Source of the DNA: Bacillota bacterium
GTDB taxonomy: Bacteria > Bacillota > Syntrophomonadia > Syntrophomonadales > Syntrophomonadaceae
Length of the DNA: 64,000 nt
Reading direction: 5' to 3'
NCBI GenBank assembly: GCA_029550685.1
Contig: JAKPGY010000115.1
Location: forward strand, 1-64,000
Part shown: positions 26,730-35,570 of the stretch, piece by piece
Layout of the letters: each line of letters starts with the position of its first letter
How positions within the stretch are numbered: the first letter of the stretch is position 1
Position numbers and translations under genes: made by a program
The notes under the pieces: model-generated
The model's input: only the letters and a program-made list of their open reading frames with translations
Told to the model about the DNA's origin: nothing
The model's database searches: none

Positions 26730-27819
26730 TTAGTCTTCATAAATCATTTTTCGGGTCATCCCGCCATCTACTACCAGTTAATGCCGGTGACGAAATCATT
26801 GCCTGGAGCAGTCAGTACAGGCAGGCTCGGGCAATATCCTCCGGCTTTCCTACCCGCCGGGCTGGATGCTGTTCATGGTCAATGGGGCGTAATTGGTCAT
26901 AATCTCTTGTTTCAATCCAGCCTGGAGATATGCAGTTAACCGTAATTCTATCTTTGCTTAAAGAAGCTGCCAGGGCATGGGTAAGGGCCACAATTCCTCC
27001 CTTGGTAGCGGCATAGGCTTCGGAATTAGGCTCGGACATAAGGGCTTGGGTGAAGGCAATATTGACTATAGACCCATCTTCTTTATTCTGGCGCATATAT
27101 TGGGCGGCTTCCCGTGAACCCAGGAAAACACTTCTTAAGTTGGTATTCAGCAGATCATTCCATTCCTCTACAGTTAAATCATAGAGTGATTTAAACAGCC
27201 CTTTGCCGGCATTGTTGATTAAAAGATCTATGCGTGCGTATGTTTCATAGGCCACCTTCATTAACCGGACAATATCTTCCTCCCGGCGCACATCGGTGGG
27301 AACAAATATCGCCTCACCGCCCTGTTTATAAATCAGCAAGGCTGTCTCCTGTCCGTTTTTTTCATCTGCATCGGCTATAACCACCCGGGCACTTTCAGCG
27401 GCATACTGTACAGCAATTATCACCTGTGGCGCAGACTACGATGGACGAAAACATCGGGCACGGCTTACGCAGGAGTATTAGCCGGGCGAGTGACTACGAC
27501 GAACCGTTGCAACCCACGGCGAAACTGAGGGCTGCGAAGCGGAGCGAGAAACAGGATGTTTCGAGCAGCGAGGACTGAGTGCATGGATGCCGAATTCCAA
27601 GCGGTCCGCTTCGCACCGAAGCAAGCCGATGTGTTACAGGTGAGGAGTCTTGGAACGAGCCGGCTAATACCCCTGCATCCTGCCTAACACTCCTGCCAAG
27701 CTTAGCGGAAGCTAAAGCTTCCGCTAAGCTTAGATGAAAGTCATTTTCACAGCAATACCTTTCCCAATGTCATGGGCAGCACCGGTTACAATTACGGTTT
27801 TACCTGAAAAGTCCATCAT
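26730..27819 (-). pseudogene. Short-chain dehydrogenase/reductase, disrupted
   Basis: The N-terminus (MMDFSGKTVIVTGAAHDIGK, start at 27819 behind AGGAGG) carries the SDR nucleotide motif. It is cut after GIAV by a 331-bp insertion (27418-27748). Removing the insertion and one 8-bp copy restores GIAVQYAAESARVVIADADE in frame. The middle has NNAGKG and the catalytic YAATK. Near the 3' end the frame breaks after ACLY at 26812. Remnants of the usual C-terminus continue in other frames: GNDFVTGIN, then LVVDGGMTRKM ending at 26730. At least two frameshifts plus an insertion mean the gene is dead. Confidence 0.88.
27418..27748 (-). mobile_element. 331-bp non-coding insertion, structured repeat copy 2
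   Basis: The insertion is bounded by the 8-bp duplication ACAGCAAT (27410-27417 and 27749-27756, + strand). Positions 27418-27697 repeat the block 4749-5028 in reverse. The inverted pair CAGGAGTATTAGCCGG (27470-27485) / CCGGCTAATACCCCTG (27660-27675) is kept. The remaining end holds a perfect 15-bp hairpin (27698-27731, AAGCTTAGCGGAAGC with loop TAAA) absent from copy 1. No terminal inverted repeats and no open reading frame are apparent, so movement would depend on a protein supplied in trans or on an RNA intermediate. Confidence 0.82.
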
Positions 27820-27990
27820 ATTCACATCCTCCTGCCTCTATTAATTTAAGGTAACAAAACCCAGGCCTTGATAGTACAAGAATGACATGAGTTGTGTTTG
27901 GATAATTCTGCCGGAGGGCATGTGGTTTGCCCGGCTAGCATATATTTGTATGACGAGTGGTGGAATAGAGCTCTGACAGGGGGGAAGACG

Positions 27991-28269
27991 ATGAATCGGC
28001 GCAAGGAAACTATTACTAAAGCTATGGCTGAGTTCCTGGAAATACCCAAAGATCTGGTTCTGGATCTGCCGAAAATTACTATTATAGGCCGCAATGAAAT
28101 CTACCTGGAAAACCACCGCGGCATTATTGAGTACTTGCCTAACCGGCTCAGGATTAATTTGTCACGGGGCTTTATCGAAATCGAAGGAACTGATTTGGAA
28201 ATAAAGGCTTTGATGGCAGATGAGATCAGTATCAATGGATTGGTCCACAGTGTGAGGTATCACGATTAA
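27991..28269 (+). CDS. yqfC: Sporulation protein YqfC
   Basis: YqfC is a small mother-cell sporulation protein of unknown biochemistry. The 92-residue reading contains the family core PKITIIGRNEIYLENHRGI, then EYLPNRLRINLSRG and ISINGLVHSVRY. The ATG at 27991 follows GGGGGGAAGACG. It is followed by yqfD with a 19-bp gap, the order found in Bacillus. No convincing sigma-E promoter was identified. Confidence 0.9.
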   Translation: MNRRKETITKAMAEFLEIPKDLVLDLPKITIIGRNEIYLENHRGIIEYLPNRLRINLSRGFIEIEGTDLEIKALMADEISINGLVHSVRYHD

Positions 28270-28288
28270 GTCAAAGGAGAAATAGCCG

Positions 28289-29518
28289 GTGATTAATCGC
28301 TTTTTTGAACAAGTGGGCGGCATCATCCGGGTGCGATTGCAGGGTAAGAACCTGGAGAAAATTATTAATATGGCCCTAGCTCGGGGCATGTTTATCAATG
28401 ATATCAAACGCGAAGAAGATGGCCTTCATTTTAAGATACGCAGCAGCGCCTACTCTGCTCTCAAGAGCATAGCGGAGGAAAATGGCTACCAGCTGGAAGT
28501 AACCGAAAAAAAAGGCATTCCTTTTTACCAATCTCTCTTAAAACGAAGATTGGGATTTGTGATCGGGGCCTTGATCTTCATAGTAGCTTTATACTGTCTG
28601 TCATCATTTGTATGGTTTATCGAGATCAGCGGTTCCAAAAACGTTGACCCCACCCGCATTCTGGTAACTGCCGCCCGCTATGGGCTATACCAGGGAGCGG
28701 CCAAATGGAATTTCAGTCGCAGTGAAGTTGAAGAAGGACTGCTGCGTGATATAGAGCAACTGACCTATACTAAGGTAGAGGTACGGGGTGTAAAGGCCAA
28801 CATTGAAGTGGTGGAGAAGGTTCTGCCCCGTGATGAAATTACCGGGCCTTGTCATCTGGTAGCCTCCCGGGATGGTATTGTAGAAGAAGTTCTGGTCCTA
28901 GAAGGTCAGGCTAATGTTGCTGCCGGTGATGTGGTGGCCGCTGGGGACATATTGATATCAGGAATAGTCTTTCCCCAGGTAAGCCCTTACATCGTGCCTG
29001 ATCCTGAGCAAGAAGGCACTCAGACTAGTATGCCCTACACCGTGAGGGCCAGAGGACAAGTGGAAGCCCGGGTTTGGTACGAAGGGTACGGGGAATGCCC
29101 GCTGGTACAGGAGAGAGTGACTCCAGGCCGGGTGGTAACCAAATACTATCTGGAAACTCCCTGGCGGACTTTTGCTTTGAAGGACAGCAGCCAAGTGTTT
29201 GCTCTTGCTGAAGAAGAACATAAGCGCAGGACTTTACCCACTCCGCTGGGTAAAATAGTCCTGCACGAACTGGTCATCACCGAACAGGTGAAGGAAATGA
29301 CGGAAGTGTCAGCCCCTGAAGCGGAGAACATAGCTGCTGAGAGGGCTGGAAAGGTACTGAAAGCCAAAATTGCATCTCATAAGGATATTAAAAATATAAC
29401 CCGGGAAGTGATTTCATCGCCCAGTGATCCTATTATAAGAGTTAAACTGACCGCAGAAGTTATTGAGGACATTGCCATGCCTGAACTCATTAGTGGAGCG
29501 CAACATAGCCAGCCGTGA
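28289..29518 (+). CDS. yqfD: Sporulation protein YqfD
   Basis: YqfD is a mother-cell membrane protein of sporulation, unknown mechanism. The 409-residue protein has a cytoplasmic N-terminal region and one transmembrane span near residues 85-110 (LGFVIGALIFIVALYCLSSF). A large extracytoplasmic domain contains SGSKNVDPTRI. Length and order (yqfC-yqfD-phoH-pgpH-ybeY) match Bacillus. Confidence 0.92.
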   Translation: MINRFFEQVGGIIRVRLQGKNLEKIINMALARGMFINDIKREEDGLHFKIRSSAYSALKSIAEENGYQLEVTEKKGIPFYQSLLKRRLGFVIGALIFIVALYCLSSFVWFIEISGSKNVDPTRILVTAARYGLYQGAAKWNFSRSEVEEGLLRDIEQLTYTKVEVRGVKANIEVVEKVLPRDEITGPCHLVASRDGIVEEVLVLEGQANVAAGDVVAAGDILISGIVFPQVSPYIVPDPEQEGTQTSMPYTVRARGQVEARVWYEGYGECPLVQERVTPGRVVTKYYLETPWRTFALKDSSQVFALAEEEHKRRTLPTPLGKIVLHELVITEQVKEMTEVSAPEAENIAAERAGKVLKAKIASHKDIKNITREVISSPSDPIIRVKLTAEVIEDIAMPELISGAQHSQP

Positions 29519-29572
29519 TTTTGATATGATATAATAACGTAAACATTTTTTCCGAATGGAGGAATATCCTTT

Positions 29573-30544
29573 TTGACTGACAAAGAGACCAGGATTTCTA
29601 TAGGGGATAATTCTCTGGCTGCCATACTGTTTGGCACTGGCGACGAGAATTTCCGTTATCTTCGCAGTATATCCGCAGCTGAGATTTCCGCCCGGGGATC
29701 AGATGTCTATATTAAAGGTAATGAGGAAGATGTAAATTTTGCTGCCGATTTAATAAACAGTCTGCTGGATATAGTGGAAAATGAGCACCAGTTGACTGTT
29801 AATGATATAAACTATATGTTTAATTTGTTAAAGCGTGGTGATCATAGCCGCCACAAGGATATTGTATCAGGCACTCTTTTGAACACAGTACGAGGCAAGG
29901 CCATCAAGGCCAAAACTTTAGGTCAAAAACGGTATGTTCAAGCTATTCTCCGTGATGATGTGGTGTTTGGTATAGGACCAGCCGGAACCGGAAAAACCTA
30001 TTTGGCCGTAGTGATGGCAGTAAGAGCACTGCGCAGCAAGGAAGTTGAGAGAATTATACTGGTAAGACCTGCAGTTGAGGCCGGGGAAAAGCTGGGCTTT
30101 TTGCCTGGCGATTTTATTGAAAAGGTTAATCCCTATTTAAGACCTCTGTATGATGGGCTGTTTGATATTCTAGGGGTAGATGTAACCCAGCGTTATTTGG
30201 AAAAAAACATTATAGAAGTGGCTCCTTTGGCTTATATGCGGGGAAGAACCTTAAACGACGCCTTTATAATACTGGACGAAGCTCAAAATACTACCCCACA
30301 GCAGATGAAGATGTTTCTGACCCGGCTGGGTTTTGGGTCAAAAGCAGTCATTACTGGGGATATTACCCAGGTTGACTTGCCTAAAGATGAATATTCCGGC
30401 TTGATTGAAATACGCAAGATTTTGGCTAACGTAAAAGGAGTTTCTTTCGAGTATTTGTCCAAAGAGGACGTAATCAGGCATCCTTTAGTACAGCAGATCA
30501 TTGATGCCTATGAGCAGTACGAATCACAGGAAAGCCGCTTATAG
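29573..30544 (+). CDS. phoH: PhoH family ATPase
   Basis: PhoH-like proteins are RecA-fold NTPases linked to RNA metabolism. The 323-residue protein shows Walker A GPAGTGKTYLAV near residue 140 and Walker B AFIILDEAQNTTPQQMK. A KH-like N-terminal region precedes them. The start is TTG behind GGAGGAATATCC. Same operon as ybeY, a frequent genomic and functional partner in rRNA processing. Confidence 0.94.
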   Translation: MTDKETRISIGDNSLAAILFGTGDENFRYLRSISAAEISARGSDVYIKGNEEDVNFAADLINSLLDIVENEHQLTVNDINYMFNLLKRGDHSRHKDIVSGTLLNTVRGKAIKAKTLGQKRYVQAILRDDVVFGIGPAGTGKTYLAVVMAVRALRSKEVERIILVRPAVEAGEKLGFLPGDFIEKVNPYLRPLYDGLFDILGVDVTQRYLEKNIIEVAPLAYMRGRTLNDAFIILDEAQNTTPQQMKMFLTRLGFGSKAVITGDITQVDLPKDEYSGLIEIRKILANVKGVSFEYLSKEDVIRHPLVQQIIDAYEQYESQESRL

Positions 30545-30581
30545 AGGCTTGGAAAGCTGGACCTGATGAAGGAGCTTTATA

Positions 30582-32771
30582 ATGCGCGTACCTTCGATCC
30601 TTAATTGGATAGGCAATACGATCGCAAACTTTTTTCGCCACTCCACCACCCAAAAAGTGCTGGGGATACTGCTGTTTTTCTCCATAACTATCTTGATAGT
30701 ATTCAGCAGTTTCAGCCCCAAGCAAGTCATGCTAAAGGTGGACGAAGTAGCCCGGGAAGATATACAGTCCAAGATTAATGCGGTAGTAATAGATGAAAAA
30801 CAGACGGAAGAATTGCGCAAACAGGCTGCCGAACGGGTGCAAAAAGTCTACCAGGAGGACAAGTATGCCCTGGCTAATACCACCAATGATATCAACAGCT
30901 TTTTTAGTACCGTGAACGAGATCTTGGCTGCCGAGGGTGAACACGACACCCAGCTGCAGGAACTGGTCGAAAGTACTAACGCACTCAGGGATGAAGCTAA
31001 CTTGCAGCTGCATAGCCCTACTCTGGCTCAATATATCATCAACGCCCGCCCTGAGGATTTGGAGCTTATTCGCCAGGCAGCCCTGTCAGTAGTGCAAAAT
31101 CTACTAAGCAAACCGGTAACTGAAGAGGCGCTGCCGGATATTTACCAGCAAGCCCATGCGCAGGTTGACTCCATGGGTTACTCGCGAACTGCTCGTGACA
31201 TTATAAAACTGGTGGCTATTAACAGCTTGCGCCCCAATCTTATTTACAACGCCGAAGCTACGGACCAAGCTATTCAAGAAGCTACTGAAGCAGTACAGCC
31301 GGTACAGAAGAACATTAAGGCTGGCGAGATAATTGTACGGGCGGGTGATAGAGTTACCGCGGAGCAGATTTCCATTCTGGAACAGCTAGGCATTCAGCGC
31401 ACCCAGAGTTATACTTCTACTCTGGTGGGAGCAGGAATCTTTGTCCTGTTGTCCTTTTGGCTGGTTATTCAGTTCTTACGCCGCTATTATCAGGATATAT
31501 TCAAGGATGACCGGCTGATGCTGCTGATTGGTTTGATATTCATCATTATTCTGCTGTTGACCAGGTTTTTAACCATGATAAAAATAAGCAACAATGCAGA
31601 GATAAATGCCTTGGTAGGTTATTTGGCACCGGTAGCAGCAGGATCTATGCTAATCGCTATTCTGCTGGATAATCGTTTAGCTCACTTCCTGACCTTGATA
31701 GTGGCCTTATATGTAGGGTTACTCACCGAGGGCAACCAGTTGTTTTATGGGATAACTGCCTTTGTAGGCGGGACAGTAGGTGTGTTCCAGGTATACCGGC
31801 TCAGCCAGACCTCTGATTTGGCTAAATCAGGGCTTTACATAGCTCTGGCTAATATCGTCACTATTTTAACCCTATCGATGATCGGGGGGAGTTCTTCATG
31901 GAACACCATACTAGTGGGAATTGTTATAGGAGCGGTTAACGGTATTCTTTCAGCCATCCTGATGATTGGTGCACTACCTTTCCTGGAAAGTGCCTTTTCT
32001 ATTACCAGTATGATAAAGCTCTTGGAGTTGTCCAATCCCAACCACAGTTTATTGAAAAGATTGCTGCTGGAGGCTCCCGGCACTTATCATCACAGCTTGA
32101 TGGTGGGAAATCTAGCGGAAGCTTCGGCGGAGGCGGTGGGTGCCAACCCCTTACTGGTTAGAGTAGGAGCTTATTACCACGATATAGGTAAATTAAAGCG
32201 GCCCGAGTATTTTGTGGAAAACCAGCGAGGATTTGATAACCCTCATGAAAAGATTGCTCCAGCGTTAAGTGCGCTGATAATAACTTCCCATGTTAAAGAC
32301 GGAGTGGAACTGGCCCGGGAGGCTCGTTTACCTGACGTGGTAATTGATTTTATTGCCCAGCACCATGGTACCAGCTTGACTAAATATTTTTACAGCCGGG
32401 CTCTGGAAGAGGACCGTGATGGTTCCATAAGCCCGGATAGTTTCCGCTATGAAGGGCCCAAACCCCAGACTAAAGAAGTAGCACTGGTGATGTTAGCTGA
32501 CTCGGTGGAGGCTGCTATACGCTCGTTGCAGGAGCCAACCGAAGCTAAAATAAGAGACATGGTTAAAAAGATCATTAAAGACAAGTTAAATGATGGACAG
32601 TTGGAAGCCTGCGACCTTACTTTCAAAGACTTGGATACTATTACTCAGTCGTTCTGCACTATCCTGGAAGGTGTTTACCATAAAAGGATTGAGTATCCGG
32701 AAGTAATTGTAAAAGAGCTTGAAAGAAGGCGGGAAACTCATGGAAACTCTGATCATCAATCAACAGAATAA
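30582..32771 (+). CDS. pgpH: 7TM-HD phosphodiesterase (PgpH/YqfF family)
   Basis: PgpH-family proteins hydrolyse cyclic di-AMP. The 729-residue protein has one N-terminal span and a large extracellular domain (about residues 60-270). A group of about seven spans (270-480) leads into a cytoplasmic HD domain with HHSLMVGNLAEAS, GAYYHDIGKLKRP and VIDFIAQHHG. The HD residues for metal binding are intact. The end overlaps ybeY by 32 bp. In Syntrophomonas-type organisms it would set c-di-AMP levels that influence osmolyte and wall homeostasis; that role is carried over from Listeria and Bacillus. Confidence 0.93.
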   Translation: MRVPSILNWIGNTIANFFRHSTTQKVLGILLFFSITILIVFSSFSPKQVMLKVDEVAREDIQSKINAVVIDEKQTEELRKQAAERVQKVYQEDKYALANTTNDINSFFSTVNEILAAEGEHDTQLQELVESTNALRDEANLQLHSPTLAQYIINARPEDLELIRQAALSVVQNLLSKPVTEEALPDIYQQAHAQVDSMGYSRTARDIIKLVAINSLRPNLIYNAEATDQAIQEATEAVQPVQKNIKAGEIIVRAGDRVTAEQISILEQLGIQRTQSYTSTLVGAGIFVLLSFWLVIQFLRRYYQDIFKDDRLMLLIGLIFIIILLLTRFLTMIKISNNAEINALVGYLAPVAAGSMLIAILLDNRLAHFLTLIVALYVGLLTEGNQLFYGITAFVGGTVGVFQVYRLSQTSDLAKSGLYIALANIVTILTLSMIGGSSSWNTILVGIVIGAVNGILSAILMIGALPFLESAFSITSMIKLLELSNPNHSLLKRLLLEAPGTYHHSLMVGNLAEASAEAVGANPLLVRVGAYYHDIGKLKRPEYFVENQRGFDNPHEKIAPALSALIITSHVKDGVELAREARLPDVVIDFIAQHHGTSLTKYFYSRALEEDRDGSISPDSFRYEGPKPQTKEVALVMLADSVEAAIRSLQEPTEAKIRDMVKKIIKDKLNDGQLEACDLTFKDLDTITQSFCTILEGVYHKRIEYPEVIVKELERRRETHGNSDHQSTE

Positions 32772-33210
32772 AGTAAACTATACCCGTGAATTGCAGCAAA
32801 TTATCAAAAAAGTGGCTAATACAGTAGCGCGTACGGTTAAGTTAGCAAAAAATACCGAAGCCAGTATTTTGATTGTGGACAATAGTTATATTCAGGAGTT
32901 AAATTTCATCTACCGTGGGCAGAATACACCTACGGATGTTCTATCCTTTGCCATGAACGAATTAGGAGAAGAGGAACCGGATTTTGATTTTTCGGGAGAA
33001 GTCAATGTACTGGGGGATATAGTCATTTCCCTGGAAAAAGCCCAGGAACAGTGCCAGGAATACGGGCATAGTCTGGAAAGAGAACTGGGTTACCTGGTAG
33101 TGCACGGCATGTTGCACCTTTTGGGTTATGATCATGAGACCGAGGCAGAACGCAAGCTGATGAGAGAATTAGAGGAGAAAATTATGTCAGCAGCCAAATT
33201 GGAGCGTTGA
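32740..33210 (+). CDS. ybeY: Endoribonuclease YbeY (rRNA maturation factor)
   Basis: YbeY is a zinc endoribonuclease for 16S rRNA 3'-end maturation and ribosome quality control. The 156-residue protein has LSFAMNE and the metal motif HGMLHLLGYDHE near residues 115-126. The ATG at 32740 is preferred to 32719 because AAGGCGGG lies upstream and it matches family length. It overlaps the end of pgpH, implying coupling. Confidence 0.95.
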   Translation: METLIINQQNKVNYTRELQQIIKKVANTVARTVKLAKNTEASILIVDNSYIQELNFIYRGQNTPTDVLSFAMNELGEEEPDFDFSGEVNVLGDIVISLEKAQEQCQEYGHSLERELGYLVVHGMLHLLGYDHETEAERKLMRELEEKIMSAAKLER

Positions 33211-33213
33211 CCT

Positions 33214-33570
33214 ATGGGGAAAACAAGCCTGAGGAGCAGCTTTAGCTATGCGATAGTGGGGATTATATATGCCCTGGTGCGGGAGCGTAATATGCGCATT
33301 CATTTCCTGGCCGCCTGTGCCGCAGTAGCTCTGGGGATTTGGTTGGATATAAGCCGTATGGAATGGGGACTGCTGTCCTTGACCATAACTCTGGTAATAG
33401 CCGTAGAAATGGTCAATACAGCGGTGGAGAAAACGGTGGATATTATAACTGGGGAGTATCATCCTCTGGCTAAAGCAGCTAAAAATGTGGCTGCCGGAGC
33501 AGTGTTATTGACAGCGATTAATGCCCTGGTTATGGCGTACATAATATTTGTTCCGCACCTGCTGCGCTGA
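33214..33570 (+). CDS. dgkA: Undecaprenol/diacylglycerol kinase
   Basis: This 118-residue integral membrane kinase has three spans. The family signature EMVNTAVEKTVDIIT lies near residues 68-82, followed by KAAKNVAAGAVLL. In Gram-positives this enzyme phosphorylates undecaprenol to recycle the wall carrier lipid. It follows ybeY by 3 bp, the same ybeY-dgkA-cdd-era order as Bacillus. Confidence 0.94.
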   Translation: MGKTSLRSSFSYAIVGIIYALVRERNMRIHFLAACAAVALGIWLDISRMEWGLLSLTITLVIAVEMVNTAVEKTVDIITGEYHPLAKAAKNVAAGAVLLTAINALVMAYIIFVPHLLR

Positions 33571-33591
33571 GGATTGATTTGGGGGAGAATA

Positions 33592-33972
33592 ATGAACGAA
33601 AAAGAACTAATAAAAATAGCCCGTCAGGTTCAGCCCAACGCCTATGCACCCTATTCACATTTTTTCGTAGGGGCAGCTCTTTTAACAGCCGGGCAAAATG
33701 TGTATACTGGGGTGAATGTAGAGAATTCGTCTTACGGACTAACGGTGTGTGCTGAAAGAAATGCGGTTTTTAAAGCTATAAGCGAAGGGGATAATCAGTT
33801 CGAAGCTATAGCTGTGGCAGGTAGCGCTGAGGGATTTACCTATCCTTGCGGGGCTTGCTTGCAGGTATTAGCCGAATTTAACCCCCAAATAAGAGTTATC
33901 GTATGTGATAGCCAGGACAAGATTAGAATTCACAGCTTAACCGAATTATTACCGCAGATGTTTTTGTTGTAA
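33592..33972 (+). CDS. cdd: Cytidine deaminase
   Basis: Cdd deaminates cytidine to uridine for pyrimidine salvage. The 126-residue protein shows the zinc motifs CAERNAVFKA and PCGACLQVLAEF, with the catalytic Glu in CAE. The ATG at 33592 follows GGGGGAGAATA; the upstream reading from 33574 lacks a site. A pyrimidine-salvage partner, deoC, lies two genes downstream. Confidence 0.96.
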   Translation: MNEKELIKIARQVQPNAYAPYSHFFVGAALLTAGQNVYTGVNVENSSYGLTVCAERNAVFKAISEGDNQFEAIAVAGSAEGFTYPCGACLQVLAEFNPQIRVIVCDSQDKIRIHSLTELLPQMFLL

Positions 33973-33991
33973 TGTAGGAGGGCTAATATAC

Positions 33992-34873
33992 GTGAAATCT
34001 GGATTTGTAAGCATTGTAGGCCGACCCAATGTAGGGAAGTCCACATTGTTAAATACATTAATTGGACACAAGATTGCTATTGTCTCTGAAAAGCCACAGA
34101 CTACCCGTACACGCATTCAGGGTATACATACCTGTGAGCAGGGTCAGATAATTTTTATAGATACACCGGGAATCCACAAGCCCAAACACCGTTTGGGTGA
34201 ATACATGGTACAAGTTTCCACTCGCACTATGAATGAAGTGGATATTATCTACTATATGACCGATGTAACCCGTCCCTTTGGCGGAGGTGAACAATTCATA
34301 CTGAATAAGCTTAAAGATGCTGGGGTACCGGTTTTCTTACTGGTCAACAAAATTGATCTGGTGACTGATCAGGAAGTAGAAGATTTTATTCGCCCTTTTA
34401 TTGGATATATGGGTTTTTCCAAAGTTATTCCCATATCGGCCGCCCTGGATATTAATCTGGACCGGCTTGTACAGGAAACCTTTGCCATGCTTCCTGATGG
34501 CCCTCTATATTATCCTGAAGGTGATTTTACTGACCAACCAGTGTCTTTTATTGCTGCAGAGCTTATTCGGGAAAAGGCTTTGATACTTACCCGCGATGAG
34601 GTTCCCCATTCACTGGCCGTGGAAATAGTGGAGTTTAAGCAGCAGGGCCAAGACAAAGTTTACCTTCGGGCGATCATATATACCGAACGGGATTCCCAAA
34701 AGGGTATTATAATCGGGAAAAACGGCCAGATGCTTAAAACCATTGGTGAACAATCCCGGCAGGAAATAGAGCGAATGCTGGATTGCCATGTTTACCTGGA
34801 CCTGTGGGTAAAAGTTAAAAAGAACTGGCGGGACAGTGAAACCAACCTGAACCAGCTGGGCTACCGTTTATAG
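33992..34873 (+). CDS. era: GTPase Era
   Basis: Era binds the 3' end of 16S rRNA and couples GTP hydrolysis to 30S assembly. The 293-residue protein has GRPNVGKSTLLNTL (G1), DTPGIHKPKHRLGEYM (G3) and NKIDL (G4). The C-terminal KH domain has IIIGKNGQMLKTIGEQSR. It starts with GTG behind a GGAGG site. Part of the phoH-ybeY-dgkA-cdd-era cluster. Confidence 0.97.
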   Translation: MKSGFVSIVGRPNVGKSTLLNTLIGHKIAIVSEKPQTTRTRIQGIHTCEQGQIIFIDTPGIHKPKHRLGEYMVQVSTRTMNEVDIIYYMTDVTRPFGGGEQFILNKLKDAGVPVFLLVNKIDLVTDQEVEDFIRPFIGYMGFSKVIPISAALDINLDRLVQETFAMLPDGPLYYPEGDFTDQPVSFIAAELIREKALILTRDEVPHSLAVEIVEFKQQGQDKVYLRAIIYTERDSQKGIIIGKNGQMLKTIGEQSRQEIERMLDCHVYLDLWVKVKKNWRDSETNLNQLGYRL

Positions 34874-34893
34874 TTTATAAAGGAAGTAGAACT

Positions 34894-35565
34894 ATGCTAA
34901 ACCTAGCCTCCTATCTGGACAGTACCAATTTAAAACCGGATGCACAGTGGCCTGATATTGAGAGACTGTGCCAGGATGCCATTGATTATCAAATGGCAGC
35001 GGTATGTGTTCATCCCTATTGGATTGCCAGGGCTCGTGAAGTCTTAGCCGGAACTCAGGTGCGACTGGCGGCTGTAGTAGGTTTTCCCCTGGGAGCCAAC
35101 CTGATTGACACCAAGATCTTTGAAGCTCGCCAGGCTCTGGAAGACGGGGCCACCGAGATCGATATGGTTCTCAACCTGGCAGCTTTGACAGCCGGGGATT
35201 ACTCTTGGCTGGAAAAAGAGGTCCGGGGCATGGTAAGCCTGAAACTTGATTATCCCCTGGTATTGAAAGTGATAGTGGAAACGGCTCTTTTAAACCCCTG
35301 GCAGTTAGCGAACATAACCCAATACTTAGGAGACTGGGGGGCCGATTATATTAAGACTTCCACCGGCTTTGCTCAGCGGGGAGTATCCTTGGAAGATATG
35401 CAAATTATTAGGTCCAATCGAAATCCTGCTTTGAAAATTAAGGCCAGCGGGGGAATTCGCACCCTGGATTTCGCCCTGCAGTTAATCAATGCCGGAGCAG
35501 ACCGTATTGGTACCAGCCAGGCCATGTCTCTGATACGGGAAATGGAAGGCAGGCGGCAGGATTAG
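34894..35565 (+). CDS. deoC: Deoxyribose-phosphate aldolase
   Basis: DeoC splits 2-deoxyribose-5-phosphate to acetaldehyde and glyceraldehyde-3-phosphate. The 223-residue TIM-barrel protein has EIDMVLNLAAL, LKVIVETALL and YIKTSTGFA, where this Lys forms the Schiff base. KASGGIRTLDFA holds the proton-relay Lys. It lies 20 bp after era and 5 bp before the next gene. Confidence 0.95.
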   Translation: MLNLASYLDSTNLKPDAQWPDIERLCQDAIDYQMAAVCVHPYWIARAREVLAGTQVRLAAVVGFPLGANLIDTKIFEARQALEDGATEIDMVLNLAALTAGDYSWLEKEVRGMVSLKLDYPLVLKVIVETALLNPWQLANITQYLGDWGADYIKTSTGFAQRGVSLEDMQIIRSNRNPALKIKASGGIRTLDFALQLINAGADRIGTSQAMSLIREMEGRRQD

Positions 35566-35570
35566 AGGCT

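Noticed and set aside
27936-27960. Sigma-E promoter for yqfC
   Set aside because: A CATATATT-like -35 is present but no acceptable -10 at the right spacing.
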